11,450 bases of DNA from UBA8516 sp035457865 (GCA_035457865.1 DATIAR010000072.1:1-11450), one strand, 5' to 3'. Shown: positions 1-7,166, counted from the first letter of the stretch. Numbers and translations are program-made. The notes: generated by a model not told the origin, from the letters alone.

Positions 1-14
1 AGTGAGCAATAAAA

Positions 15-260
15 ATGCCAGATGAATCTTGTCGAAGATGTGGCGGAATGCTAATAAAATCAACCTTATGTGCATCTTGTAGAGGAACAATACAAAGAAT
101 TTGTATCAAATGCGGATTAAAAACAGCAGAACAAGTTCATACCGAGTGTTTCTACATGGTAGAGTCGTTTCAAACAAGAATAGATAACCTCGATCTACTG
201 AATATTTTACTTTTAGGTGTATCTGGATCTTACCAGACTAACAGAAATCTACTGTTGTAA
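15..260 (+). CDS. Small multi-zinc-ribbon protein, function unknown
   Basis: This 81-residue protein has three CxxC pairs in its first half (C6/C9, C19/C22, C30/C33) followed by H42 and C45. That is enough for two zinc sites of the zinc-ribbon kind. The remaining 35 residues carry no recognisable motif and end in a hydrophobic tail. The start is the first ATG after an in-frame TGA at 3-5, so the N-terminus is fixed unless an alternative codon is used. Its promoter lies outside the window. It could bind nucleic acid or protein, as many small archaeal zinc ribbons do, but nothing here identifies a partner. It converges with the next gene on the minus strand. Confidence 0.7.
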   Translation: MPDESCRRCGGMLIKSTLCASCRGTIQRICIKCGLKTAEQVHTECFYMVESFQTRIDNLDLLNILLLGVSGSYQTNRNLLL

Positions 261-285
261 TTGGGACATCAGATTAAGTTAGGTC

Positions 286-299
286 AAAAAATAAAGAAA
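286..299 (-). terminator. T-rich 3' tract after the secreted-protein gene
   Basis: On the minus strand a pyrimidine/T-rich stretch follows the stop codon of the 310-927 gene. Archaeal termination commonly uses such T tracts without a hairpin. There is no strong stem here, so this is a plausible rather than a proven terminator. Confidence 0.3.
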
Positions 300-309
300 G
301 GAGGGAAAA

Positions 310-927
310 CTATTTTTTTCCACTTTTTTTCTGGTCAATAGTTTTCATAGCTTCTGCGGTTTTCGCTGCTTTTTGGTCTTGTAGCATCTTGTCGTAAGTT
401 GGGTTGCCTAAGGCAAAACCTCTACAATCAAATTCTATTCTATCAAGATACACAAAATCTGTTTTTCCGTTGAAGGTCTCTTCTTTGTCATATTCTGTGT
501 AAACATTGTAGTTTTTTATTTGACAGTCACCGTAGCTAAATTGCCTAAATGGCTGGTCTCCGCGTTGGAATATCACATCCACATCAAATTCGGAGTAGTC
601 TTGTCCTACATTCTTTCCTAAAACGAATGTTGTGTCTATCGCTTTGTAGAGTAATGGCCTGTCCCACCCTATCACTCCTTCTAGTTTGAAAGCAAGGGGT
701 TTTGTACGATCAAAGCCGCTTGACAATGTATCAAACAATTTGAAGGTGTTTATGGTTTCAGTGGCTTCTCTGAAATGAAAGACTGCCAGTAAACTGATGT
801 CGTTTACGCTGTCCGTATCTAATTTTGGTTCGTCACCAAAAGTCTTTGTGACTTGACCTGCAGGTGCCAAAAGAATTGATGCAATGAAACTCATTACAAC
901 TATTCTTTGAAGATTTGTTTTGATCAT
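310..927 (-). CDS. Secreted protein of unknown function
   Basis: The 205-residue product begins with a positively charged N-terminus and a hydrophobic segment at about residues 8-25, which reads as a Sec signal peptide or membrane anchor. The mature part is polar and looks beta-rich. It contains two cysteines, in the contexts YGDCQ and EFDCRG, that could form a disulfide outside the cell. The C-terminus is a lysine-rich helix ending in KKSGKK. I recognise no catalytic motif and no named family. The start ATG at 927 is supported by a TTTAAATA element on the minus strand at 951-958, about 27 nt upstream, which predicts a leaderless mRNA. The protein is probably extracytoplasmic. Confidence 0.75.
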   Translation of the reverse strand: MIKTNLQRIVVMSFIASILLAPAGQVTKTFGDEPKLDTDSVNDISLLAVFHFREATETINTFKLFDTLSSGFDRTKPLAFKLEGVIGWDRPLLYKAIDTTFVLGKNVGQDYSEFDVDVIFQRGDQPFRQFSYGDCQIKNYNVYTEYDKEETFNGKTDFVYLDRIEFDCRGFALGNPTYDKMLQDQKAAKTAEAMKTIDQKKSGKK

Positions 928-950
928 AAATAAAAAGTGATTTTAAACAA

Positions 951-958
951 TATTTAAA
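951..958 (-). promoter_or_regulatory. TATA box of the 310-927 gene
   Basis: TTTAAATA on the minus strand is centred about 27 nt upstream of the ATG at 927. This is the archaeal TATA-to-start distance expected for a leaderless transcript. Confidence 0.5.
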
Positions 959-1008
959 GAATGTAGAGATTATCTGATTTGATTCTAGAAAATGAAAAAC
1001 CGTCTGCA

Positions 1009-1563
1009 TCAGGTTATGTCATTGATTGTATCACTTTTTTGCAAATAAGTTGTGATATATGATATTCCACCAACAATTACTCCTATGCTTAGCACTCCTG
1101 CAAATGTTGCAATTGGTGGAATAAACTGGTCCATTATAGCTGGATTTTGTTGTAGTTCTGTAGTACTTCCTCCACTCAAAATTAGATCAAGTGCACCAGA
1201 ACCCATCAATCCTGCAAGGATCATCGATATCGTGGTTGCTGCTCCGCCAATATTCATTCCTATCAGATGAATCCAAGCCATTACTGCTCTGACTCCGCGA
1301 ATGTTTTTTTCCATGTTGATTTCAAGGTGGTTATAAAAAATTGCCGTAGTTGCTATAGCTACAACAAGTATCATGTAAAAGACATAACCCAAAAAGAACC
1401 ATTTTGCAGGTCCGTCAAAGGACAGGGAAAGAAACTGGATTATATTTACACTTGAGGAGACCATTTGGGCTCCAACAACAGATATCGTAAGCCCAGTAAT
1501 TATTGCGCCTTGGATTATTGCAGATAAGATGAATTTGTTGCCCCAGGAGCTTGTGCGTTTCAT
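1009..1563 (-). CDS. Four-helix integral membrane protein, function unknown
   Basis: The 184-residue product has four clear hydrophobic segments, at about residues 11-33, 54-78, 93-118 and 145-170, joined by short loops. The second segment is aromatic-rich (WFFLGYVFYM) and followed by FYNHLEINM. A His in that position could be a ligand, but I cannot assign a cofactor. The C-terminal tail is short and polar. It starts with ATG at 1563, about 90 bp from the divergent fusion gene at 1653. A weak TATA-like GTTTATC on the minus strand lies about 31 nt upstream. It does not match a transporter or oxidase subunit well enough for me to name it. Confidence 0.7.
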   Translation of the reverse strand: MKRTSSWGNKFILSAIIQGAIITGLTISVVGAQMVSSSVNIIQFLSLSFDGPAKWFFLGYVFYMILVVAIATTAIFYNHLEINMEKNIRGVRAVMAWIHLIGMNIGGAATTISMILAGLMGSGALDLILSGGSTTELQQNPAIMDQFIPPIATFAGVLSIGVIVGGISYITTYLQKSDTINDIT

Positions 1564-1619
1564 CGTATAGATTTTCTTGTCATAGACATGGATAAACTAT
1601 TTGGAGAAATCGCAGTTAA

Positions 1620-1629
1620 AGTAAATAAG
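1620..1629 (+). promoter_or_regulatory. TATA-like element of the agmatine-pathway fusion gene
   Basis: AGTAAATAAG is centred roughly 27-28 nt upstream of the ATG at 1653. This fits a near-leaderless transcript and supports that start over the ATG at 1645, which runs into a stop after three codons. Confidence 0.45.
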
Positions 1630-1652
1630 AACCTTAAATCAATGGTGCCCTG

Positions 1653-3563
1653 ATGACTGATAAAAATGTCACAATAGGATTGATTCAGACACGTGTTTCT
1701 GAAGATATCAAAAATAACATGCAAAATACTATTGTCAAAATAAGAGAAGCAGCTAAAAATGGTGCACAAATCATTTGCTTGCAGGAATTATACAGAACAA
1801 TGTATTTTCCAACTGATGAAAAAACAGACGTTACAAAGTTAGCAGAGCCCATACCAGGAGAGACCACAACGACTCTATCTTCACTTGCAAAAGAATTGAA
1901 TGTGATAATCATAGCACCAATATTTGAAGTAGATTCTCTGGGTAAACATTACAACACAGCTGTAGTAATTGGCGCTGATGGAAAAATCATGGGAAGTTAT
2001 CGTAAAATGCATATTCCACATGATCCGTTCTTTTATGAAAAAAATTATTTTGATGTAGGAGATACTGGATATCAGGTATTTCGAGCGGGCAATTTGTCAT
2101 TTGGAGTACTAATATGCTATGACCAGTGGTTTCCTGAAGCAGCGCGAACTCTGACTTTGCAAGGTGCAGATCTAATCTTTTATCCATCTGCGATTGGATA
2201 TCTTGAAGGTGATCCGTTATCATATGAAGATTGGCACTATTCTTGGGAAAATATTCAACGCTCTCATGCTATTGCTAATGGAGTACATGTTGCCTCAGTA
2301 AACAGGGTTGGAACTGAAGGCAAGATTAGATTCTGGGGGGCTTCGTTTGTGTGTGATGCCTTTGGAAGAATGATCAAAAGGGCAAGCACGGAAAATGAAG
2401 AAGTTGTTGTTGCGACACTTGACATTTCCCAGAACAAAAGAATACAGGAAGGTTGGGGATTTTTGAGGAATCGACTTCCTGCAACCTATGGTTTAATCAG
2501 TTCTCGAGTTTTAAGTGAGACACCAAAAAGCATGGGATATTTCATGCCAGCAGAATGGGAAAAACATGAAAGCACTTGGATGTCATGGCCACATGATCCT
2601 TTGACATTTCCAAATCGAGTCAAAAAAGTAGAAAGCATATATCTAAAAATGATTTTAGCTTTATCAAAAAATGAAAACATCAATCTTTTTGTTACAGATT
2701 TGAAGATGAAAGAAAGAGTAAGAAAACTTTTCAAGCGAAAAGGCATTGATCTTCACAAAATTAGATTTCATGTATGGAATTATGCTGATGTTTGGTTTAG
2801 AGATTATGGACCTGTCTTTGTCTTAAACAAGGAAAAAAAACAGATAGCTTTTGTCCACTGGATATTCAATGCGTGGGGTGAAAAATACAAAGATCTTATG
2901 CGTGATACACAGATTCCTGATATCATAAGTGACAGATTGCAGATAAATAATTTTAGACCTGCTATTGTCCTAGAAGGTGGCTCTGTGGATGTAAATGGCC
3001 AAGGCACACTTCTTACTACAGAACAATGTCTGTTAAATAAAAACAGGAATCCACATCTTTCAAAAGATGAAATTGAGAAATTTTTGCTGAACTATTTTGG
3101 TGTAAGTAATGTAATCTGGCTAAAAGGTGGAGTTGCAGGAGATGATACAGATGGCCATATTGATAATCTAGCTCGGTTTGTCAACCCAAGAACCGTCTTG
3201 TGTGCTTTTGAAGAAGATGTAAATGATGAGAATCATCGTATTTTAAAAGCAAATCATGAAGCATTACTACAATCAACTGATCAGGATGGAAAAAAACTAA
3301 AAATAATCAAAGTGCCAATGCCTCCTGCTACTCGCAGTACTGTTAGAGGTGAAAAAACAAGACTTCCTGCAAGCTATCTTAACTTTTATGTTGCAAACAA
3401 GGTGGTTCTAGTTCCTACCTTTAAACACAAAAACGATCGTGCGGCACTAAGAATTATTCAGAGCCAATTTCCAAGCAGAAAGGTCATAGGAATTGATTGC
3501 TCTGATCTGATTTATGGAATGGGTGCAATTCATTGCATTATGCAGCAACAACCTTTGTTGTAA
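1653..3563 (+). CDS. Bifunctional N-carbamoylputrescine amidase / agmatine deiminase (AguB-AguA fusion)
   Basis: This 636-residue protein joins two enzymes of the agmatine route to putrescine. Residues 1 to about 282 form a nitrilase-superfamily domain with the full catalytic triad: E45 (CLQEL), K118 (YRKMHIP) and C155 (LICYDQW). It most resembles N-carbamoylputrescine amidases, which yield putrescine, CO2 and NH3. Residues about 292-636 form an agmatine deiminase of the guanidino-group-modifying fold, seen in PAEWEKHESTWMSWP, WFRDYGP (D384), EGGSVDVNG (E441), GDDTDGHIDN (H502) and the nucleophile C628 (GAIHC). This half makes N-carbamoylputrescine and NH3 from agmatine. Both domains look full length and active. 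The linker is only about ten residues, with no stop or frameshift. The two enzymes are normally separate proteins encoded side by side. The fusion could pass the intermediate from one site to the other. Confidence 0.93.
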   Translation: MTDKNVTIGLIQTRVSEDIKNNMQNTIVKIREAAKNGAQIICLQELYRTMYFPTDEKTDVTKLAEPIPGETTTTLSSLAKELNVIIIAPIFEVDSLGKHYNTAVVIGADGKIMGSYRKMHIPHDPFFYEKNYFDVGDTGYQVFRAGNLSFGVLICYDQWFPEAARTLTLQGADLIFYPSAIGYLEGDPLSYEDWHYSWENIQRSHAIANGVHVASVNRVGTEGKIRFWGASFVCDAFGRMIKRASTENEEVVVATLDISQNKRIQEGWGFLRNRLPATYGLISSRVLSETPKSMGYFMPAEWEKHESTWMSWPHDPLTFPNRVKKVESIYLKMILALSKNENINLFVTDLKMKERVRKLFKRKGIDLHKIRFHVWNYADVWFRDYGPVFVLNKEKKQIAFVHWIFNAWGEKYKDLMRDTQIPDIISDRLQINNFRPAIVLEGGSVDVNGQGTLLTTEQCLLNKNRNPHLSKDEIEKFLLNYFGVSNVIWLKGGVAGDDTDGHIDNLARFVNPRTVLCAFEEDVNDENHRILKANHEALLQSTDQDGKKLKIIKVPMPPATRSTVRGEKTRLPASYLNFYVANKVVLVPTFKHKNDRAALRIIQSQFPSRKVIGIDCSDLIYGMGAIHCIMQQQPLL

Positions 3564-3661
3564 AATTAGTGACCAAGATTGTTTTTGAATATAATGATAT
3601 TTTGTTCCATATTTGGTAAATGTAATTTATTCAATTAAAAAATTAAACTGTTAAAATTTTT

Positions 3662-3685
3662 GTACTTGAACCAGTTCTAGAGTAC
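3662..3685. promoter_or_regulatory. Imperfect inverted repeat upstream of the MEDS gene promoter
   Basis: The arms GTACT..GAAC and GTTC..AGAGTAC pair imperfectly with a small bulge. They end about 14 bp before the TATAAAT element, a usual position for a regulator site. A chance match in AT-rich DNA cannot be excluded. Confidence 0.25.
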
Positions 3686-3698
3686 AAATGAATTGAAT

Positions 3699-3706
3699 AC
3701 TATAAA
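3699..3706 (+). promoter_or_regulatory. TATA box of the MEDS-domain gene
   Basis: ACTATAAA lies about 30 nt before the ATG at 3734, giving a predicted leader of only a few nucleotides. Confidence 0.5.
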
Positions 3707-3733
3707 TGAACAGTAAGTACCATAGATAAAACT

Positions 3734-4300
3734 ATGGATCCAATAAAATTTGTAGACTCGTTGGATACACAAAAGCATGTTTTGTTAGTTTATGAAGATG
3801 AGTCTTTTGGAAAGATGATCCAGTTTCGTTTTATAAATAATGGGTTGCTGAAGGGCGAAAATTGCATATATCTTACGCATGGTGATCCTAAAATAATTAA
3901 AAACGAGATGGGTGAAAGCGGAGTAGAGGTAAAAGAATTTGTACAAAAAGGCTTACTGCAAATTCAGCAAATCTCCAGTCCAGAAAAAGATCCTAATGGA
4001 ATACTGGCAGGTTATGAAAACATTGTAAAACAAGTCACCGAAAATAAAAAACCCCCATACAGGATTGTAGGCAGAATGATGCCCAACATTGGAATAGAGG
4101 AAGCGATGTTAGTCCAAATTGCAATAGAACGCATGACTCATGCAATTTTCGAAAAGTTCAATTCTACTGTTCTTTGTACCTATGATTTTAATGAAATTCC
4201 AGCCAATGATTACAAGATGTGGCTTAGTCGCCTCTGCAAATATCATCATGCCGCAATTGTCTCTACTAGCAGTGGCATGTCCATGGCAGGATATCTATGA
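3734..4300 (+). CDS. Stand-alone MEDS-like sensory domain protein
   Basis: The 188-residue product looks like the MEDS (methanogen/methylotroph DcmR sensory) domain, a RecA/KaiC-like alpha/beta fold usually found fused to histidine kinases or regulators. Supporting stretches are HVLLVYEDESFGKMI at residues 15-29, the following GLLKGENCIYLTHGD, and a C-terminal LCTYDFNEIP. This gene encodes the sensory domain alone. I see no kinase, DNA-binding or transmembrane segment, so it would act in the cytoplasm by binding a ligand or a partner. No intact Walker A motif is visible, so ATP binding is doubtful. It is monocistronic with its own TATA box. The family call rests on the overall sequence pattern rather than on a diagnostic residue. 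Confidence 0.65.
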   Translation: MDPIKFVDSLDTQKHVLLVYEDESFGKMIQFRFINNGLLKGENCIYLTHGDPKIIKNEMGESGVEVKEFVQKGLLQIQQISSPEKDPNGILAGYENIVKQVTENKKPPYRIVGRMMPNIGIEEAMLVQIAIERMTHAIFEKFNSTVLCTYDFNEIPANDYKMWLSRLCKYHHAAIVSTSSGMSMAGYL

Positions 4301-4451
4301 AATAAATCGACTAGAAATATTTCAAGTCACGCCTATCTTTTCCAATGTCTTATAGATTTTATCAAATTCAAAAATCGCTCCGATAATTTTGCACTAAATA
4401 GAATGTCACTAATAGACTAACTTTTTAGTACCATGTACAAAAAATAAGATA

Positions 4452-5147
4452 ATGAAAAAACCGGTAGCTTTCATCATGTTACTTTCTATGGCGTGGTTGA
4501 TCATTGGCGGTCATTTTTTTAGTGCATATGCAGAACCATATTCGATTCCATCATGGATTAAAAATAATGCCAAGTGGTGGTCTAATGGGCAGATTGAAGA
4601 TTCTGAATTTGTGAAAGGAATCCAGTATCTTATTGAAAATGGGATAATGGCAATACCAGAAACTAAATCGTCCGTTTCTCAATCATCACAACAAATTCCA
4701 ACATGGATTAAAAATAATGCAGGGTGGTGGGCGGATAACAAAATATCAGATAGCGACTTTGTATCTGGAATACAGTACTTGATCAACAACGGAATAATTC
4801 GGATCAGTCCAGATTTTGTAGATAATGAACAAAACTCTACAAAAAGACTCAGCATATCATTAGAAGGTAAAAATGTGGTTCAACTTGGCGGTACACAATA
4901 CATAACTGTTAAAGTTACAGATGGAAAAAACCTTGTAACTGATGCTTCTGTTTCAGCTAAGGTCATATACTCTTATGGTGACACTATCAAAAACTTTGAA
5001 GGAGTAAGCAATTATTATGGCGAATTTCGTTTTTCTTGGAAGATTGAAGGATACACTCCTGGGATCTACACTGTATTGTTAGATGTAAGTAAATCAGGAT
5101 ATACATCTACTAATGGCCTATTTTCATTTAGAGTCCTAGGCTTGTAA
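4452..5147 (+). CDS. Secreted protein with two WIKNNA repeats and an Ig-like domain
   Basis: The 231-residue product has a signal peptide (residues 1-27, cleavage probably after AYA). Two 37-residue repeats follow at about 32-68 and 82-118, each reading roughly IPxWIKNNAxWWxxxxIxDxxFVxGIQYLIxxGI. Residues 120-231 form a beta-rich domain (LGGTQYITVKVTDG, YTPGIYTVLLDV) resembling bacterial Ig-like or macroglobulin-type folds. It has no catalytic motif, so it is best seen as a surface or matrix protein. The repeats recur at the C-terminus of the metalloprotease at 7823-9286. The repeat start points are exactly 150 nt apart and remain very similar in DNA. The stop overlaps the 3' end of the convergent zinc-ribbon gene by 12 bp. 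The start ATG has only a weak TATA-like tract at the right distance. Confidence 0.8.
   Translation: MKKPVAFIMLLSMAWLIIGGHFFSAYAEPYSIPSWIKNNAKWWSNGQIEDSEFVKGIQYLIENGIMAIPETKSSVSQSSQQIPTWIKNNAGWWADNKISDSDFVSGIQYLINNGIIRISPDFVDNEQNSTKRLSISLEGKNVVQLGGTQYITVKVTDGKNLVTDASVSAKVIYSYGDTIKNFEGVSNYYGEFRFSWKIEGYTPGIYTVLLDVSKSGYTSTNGLFSFRVLGL
4545..4808 (+). repeat. Two in-frame 150-nt repeat units encoding WIKNNA domains
   Basis: The units begin at 4545 and 4695. They share the 19-mer CATGGATTAAAAATAATGC at the same offset and have the same spacing in DNA and protein, which suggests an internal duplication kept in frame. Confidence 0.7.
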
Positions 5148-5462
5148 CATAAAACTATTCCAACCCATGTGTGGCATATTTCCAAGTGGAATCCAAAAAG
5201 CTGCCAGGAAGGCAACTTCGATGGCACTAATTATTATTCCAAGCCAAAGGCAATTTTTGGCCAATTTTGGATCATCGTCTCTTATTACAAAATACACAAT
5301 CACACCGCCTATTACATGAAACAGTATAGGAAGTAGGAACCACCATTTGCTTCTTGTCTTGGTGGCATGGGAAACGTTTGCTTCGCCTAGCTGTTTTCCA
5401 CACTTGGGACAAAAATTACTTTCAGATGGAACTTCATTTCCGCAGGAAGAGCAAAATGTCAT
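5136..5462 (-). CDS. Zinc-ribbon membrane protein
   Basis: This 108-residue protein starts with a classical zinc ribbon (C4/C7 and C18/C21; FCSSCG...FCPKCGKQLG) of the kind often fused to small membrane proteins. Two transmembrane segments follow, at about 40-60 and 72-95, separated by a short charged loop (RDDDPKLAKN). The ribbon would face the cytoplasm. I chose the ATG at 5462 over the adjacent GTG at 5465 because a TTTTTATTA element on the minus strand is centred about 26 nt upstream, predicting a leaderless message starting at that ATG. Function is unknown. The last 12 bases overlap the convergent secreted-protein gene. Confidence 0.72.
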   Translation of the reverse strand: MTFCSSCGNEVPSESNFCPKCGKQLGEANVSHATKTRSKWWFLLPILFHVIGGVIVYFVIRDDDPKLAKNCLWLGIIISAIEVAFLAAFWIPLGNMPHMGWNSFMLQA

Positions 5463-5600
5463 CACTATACTCTTTTTGAGCTGTAATAAAAATCAAGATT
5501 TCATAATGGTTCATAGTCAGGGTTTCTTTAGCTTTCTGTCACCTCTTGCGATATTTTGAATTCTACATTCTGATCTTTTTCTTATGTTTTATCCGAATTA

Positions 5601-5996
5601 TTACGAAAGAGGTTTAATTGATTTTCCAAAAATCTCTTTGAATGTTCTTGGTTTTCCATCTTTGAATATATCTTCACAGCAATACTTCATGGAAAATGCC
5701 GCCATCTGCTCAACTATTGGTTTTAGTGCCTTACCTTTTTCCGTGACGGTGTACTCTATTTTGATTGGAGTTTCTGGATATATTTTTCTTGTGATCAAGC
5801 CGTTTCTTTCCATCTCACGCAGTCTAACAGAAAGTGTTTTTGGGTTTATTCCCTCAACTGATTCAAGAAATTGGTTAAATCTTGTCTGACCAAGCATTGT
5901 CATGTTTCTCAAAATATGAATCGTGAATTTTTTGCCTATAATTTTAAATGTGTTATCTACTGGGCAACATCTCATCTGTTCTGTCATGATTTTCAT
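5601..5996 (-). CDS. HxlR-family winged-helix transcriptional regulator
   Basis: The 131-residue product matches the HxlR family of winged helix-turn-helix regulators: CCPVDNTFKIIGKKFTIHIL leads into helix 1, RFNQFLESVEGINPKTLSVRLREME forms the recognition helix region, and GLITRKIYPETPIKIEYTVTEKG is the wing. Family members usually work as dimers that sense redox or electrophile stress. Two CC pairs, C10/C11 and C106/C107, could act as thiol sensors or a metal site; that part is inference. I chose the ATG at 5996. The frame also opens with TTG at 6011, and another ATG lies at 5987. A TATATAAA box on the minus strand at 6054-6061 implies a leader of about 20-35 nt. It is divergent from the SEC-C-like gene, which is its most likely target besides itself. 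Confidence 0.85.
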   Translation of the reverse strand: MKIMTEQMRCCPVDNTFKIIGKKFTIHILRNMTMLGQTRFNQFLESVEGINPKTLSVRLREMERNGLITRKIYPETPIKIEYTVTEKGKALKPIVEQMAAFSMKYCCEDIFKDGKPRTFKEIFGKSIKPLS

Positions 5997-6016
5997 TTCC
6001 TGATCGTGCAACTTAC

Positions 6017-6093
6017 TACTTTCTCACTTGCTTTCCTTGTAGTTACTTTCCAATTTATATACTTACCTTTCTATATCTAGTATAAGAAAGTAA
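6017..6093. promoter_or_regulatory. Divergent promoter region with GAAAGTA / TACTTTC repeats
   Basis: TACTTTC occurs at 6017-6023 and 6044-6050, and its reverse complement GAAAGTA at 6086-6092. The stretch 6063-6093 is also an imperfect palindrome (TTACCTTTCT against AGAAAGTAA) that encloses the CTATATCT element serving the plus-strand gene. The minus-strand TATATAAA (6054-6061) lies between the repeats. This arrangement suits operators for the adjacent HxlR regulator, acting on both promoters. Confidence 0.45.
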
Positions 6094-6094
6094 T

Positions 6095-6436
6095 ATGGAA
6101 TGTACAACAGAATCCTGCAATATGGAAAAAAACACAACATGCGCATGTGGCTCAGACAAGTCTTATGATGAATGTTGTGGTTGCCAAACAATAGATCCTG
6201 TAGAACACGCGATGATGGCGTGGCACAAAGCTTTCTTTGCAGCTCTAAGCCAAGCACAGACAGAACGTTTGAAAAAGAAGATAGAATCAGGCTTTGGTCC
6301 AGTTTTGGATAAAGAAGCTGATGCTGTCTTTGAGGCAATTGGTAAAGTCTGGGCCTCGATGGTTACCCAAGCAGATGCAAAAAAAGATCTTGCTTCAAAG
6401 CTACAAAAGATCTATTCAGACGTCAATCGAAAGTAG
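6095..6436 (+). CDS. SEC-C-like cysteine-rich small protein
   Basis: The 113-residue product has a cysteine-rich N-terminus (C3, C8, C16, C18, C27, C28, C30). The segment CACGSDKSYDECCG closely follows the SEC-C zinc motif CxCGSxxxYxxCC. Residues 36-113 look wholly alpha-helical and have no named motif. SEC-C modules bind zinc and are found at the ends of SecA and in many small proteins of unknown role. It is divergent from the HxlR regulator with 98 bp between start codons and shared repeats, so it is probably regulated by that protein. A TATA-like element (TTTCTATA) about 26 nt upstream supports the start at 6095 over the internal Met10. A zinc or thiol-stress role fits but is unproven. Confidence 0.72.
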   Translation: MECTTESCNMEKNTTCACGSDKSYDECCGCQTIDPVEHAMMAWHKAFFAALSQAQTERLKKKIESGFGPVLDKEADAVFEAIGKVWASMVTQADAKKDLASKLQKIYSDVNRK

Positions 6437-6452
6437 AGAAATACTTTCACCA

Positions 6453-6468
6453 CTTTTTTTATTTTTTC
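6453..6468 (+). terminator. T-rich terminator after the SEC-C-like gene
   Basis: Two runs of T (seven and six bases) interrupted by one A follow the stop codon by about 17 nt, as expected for archaeal intrinsic termination. Confidence 0.4.
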
Positions 6469-6479
6469 CTATTGAACTC

Positions 6480-7121
6480 TTATAATGAATATTTTAGAAG
6501 ATTATTCTTTACTGCATAACTAAAATCGTATACTTTGACATGCTTTGTTTTATTCATCCATAATTTCTCAAAATCATCAACCTTTGTTTCAACTCTTGAT
6601 TTATCATTCCAAGAGGTAAATACATCAATTGATTCAAAGTTTCTATTTTGGTTGGAAAATGTTTCATTTGATGTTCCGCTGAAAGCCACCATGTTGTTTT
6701 CTGAATCTTTGAAAATGCCAATGTTTTCTGAAAATGTCATACAGACATCTGTGTCAGGTATTGCTATTTTGATTTCTAGATTATTATTGTGTATGATCTT
6801 TCTCAAAATCTCAATATTTTTACCATCTACTATATCATGACTAGTTGGACTTTTTTCCTTACTTTCCTCATGAAAGGATTTTGATAAAAGAGATAGATCA
6901 TCAGGTTTGAACCTATGACCGCTGATAATTCTGATCTTTGCGTTATTATTCGCAAAGTTTGTAAAACCAGCCCAAAGGGTTGTGATGCTTTTTGATGTAA
7001 CATATTGTATGGCCCTGTCAAATTGGATACAGTTACTTAAGCAAGGAACAAAAAATTCTGAAACTAGATCGTTTCTATCAGACCTGTATTCTTGTTTTAG
7101 ATATAAGCCTCGTAAGCTCAA
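6480..7121 (-). CDS. Orphan PLD-like module related to helicase N-termini, catalytic HKD lost
   Basis: The 213-residue protein resembles the N-terminal phospholipase-D-like (HKD) module found at the front of large DEAD/DEAH helicases. Matching parts are LVSEFFVPCLSNCIQFDRA (19-37), the NIGIF..SENNMVAFSGTSNET segment (133-152) and FESIDVFTSW followed by FEKLWMN. The usual catalytic FHEKIGIF reads FSENIGIF here, so S131 and N133 replace the His and Lys, while a following D139 and the GTSNET strand remain. No helicase domain follows; the gene simply stops. It starts with TTG directly after an in-frame TAG. A TTTAAATA box centred about 27 nt upstream supports that start and suggests it is transcribed. 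It is either a remnant of a defence or repair helicase or a stand-alone binding protein. Confidence 0.6.
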   Translation of the reverse strand: MSLRGLYLKQEYRSDRNDLVSEFFVPCLSNCIQFDRAIQYVTSKSITTLWAGFTNFANNNAKIRIISGHRFKPDDLSLLSKSFHEESKEKSPTSHDIVDGKNIEILRKIIHNNNLEIKIAIPDTDVCMTFSENIGIFKDSENNMVAFSGTSNETFSNQNRNFESIDVFTSWNDKSRVETKVDDFEKLWMNKTKHVKVYDFSYAVKNNLLKYSL

Positions 7122-7144
7122 CTACAGACAAAACTTTTGTTCGA

Positions 7145-7152
7145 TATTTAAA
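7145..7152 (-). promoter_or_regulatory. TATA box of the orphan PLD-like gene
   Basis: TTTAAATA on the minus strand is centred about 27 nt before the TTG at 7121, which marks that codon as the likely leaderless start. Confidence 0.45.
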
Positions 7153-7166
7153 GTTGAGATAATATT

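Noticed and set aside
1052..1455. Open frames on the plus strand opposite the four-helix membrane protein
   Set aside because: They are complementary to a gene with a coherent membrane pattern, and their own translations show no domain, signal or promoter.
1653..3563. Aag/Agu fusion as an assembly artefact
   Set aside because: The frame is continuous, both domains are complete, and the junction has no homopolymer slip or stop. I keep it as a true fusion, subject to read checks.
4140..4355. Frame continuing past the end of the MEDS gene
   Set aside because: It overlaps the MEDS C-terminus in another frame and has no start signal. The frame of the real gene ends cleanly at 4300.
5466..5600. 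Possible small gene or tRNA between the zinc-ribbon and HxlR genes
   Set aside because: No open frame with a promoter and no cloverleaf were found. It holds only the promoter of the zinc-ribbon gene.
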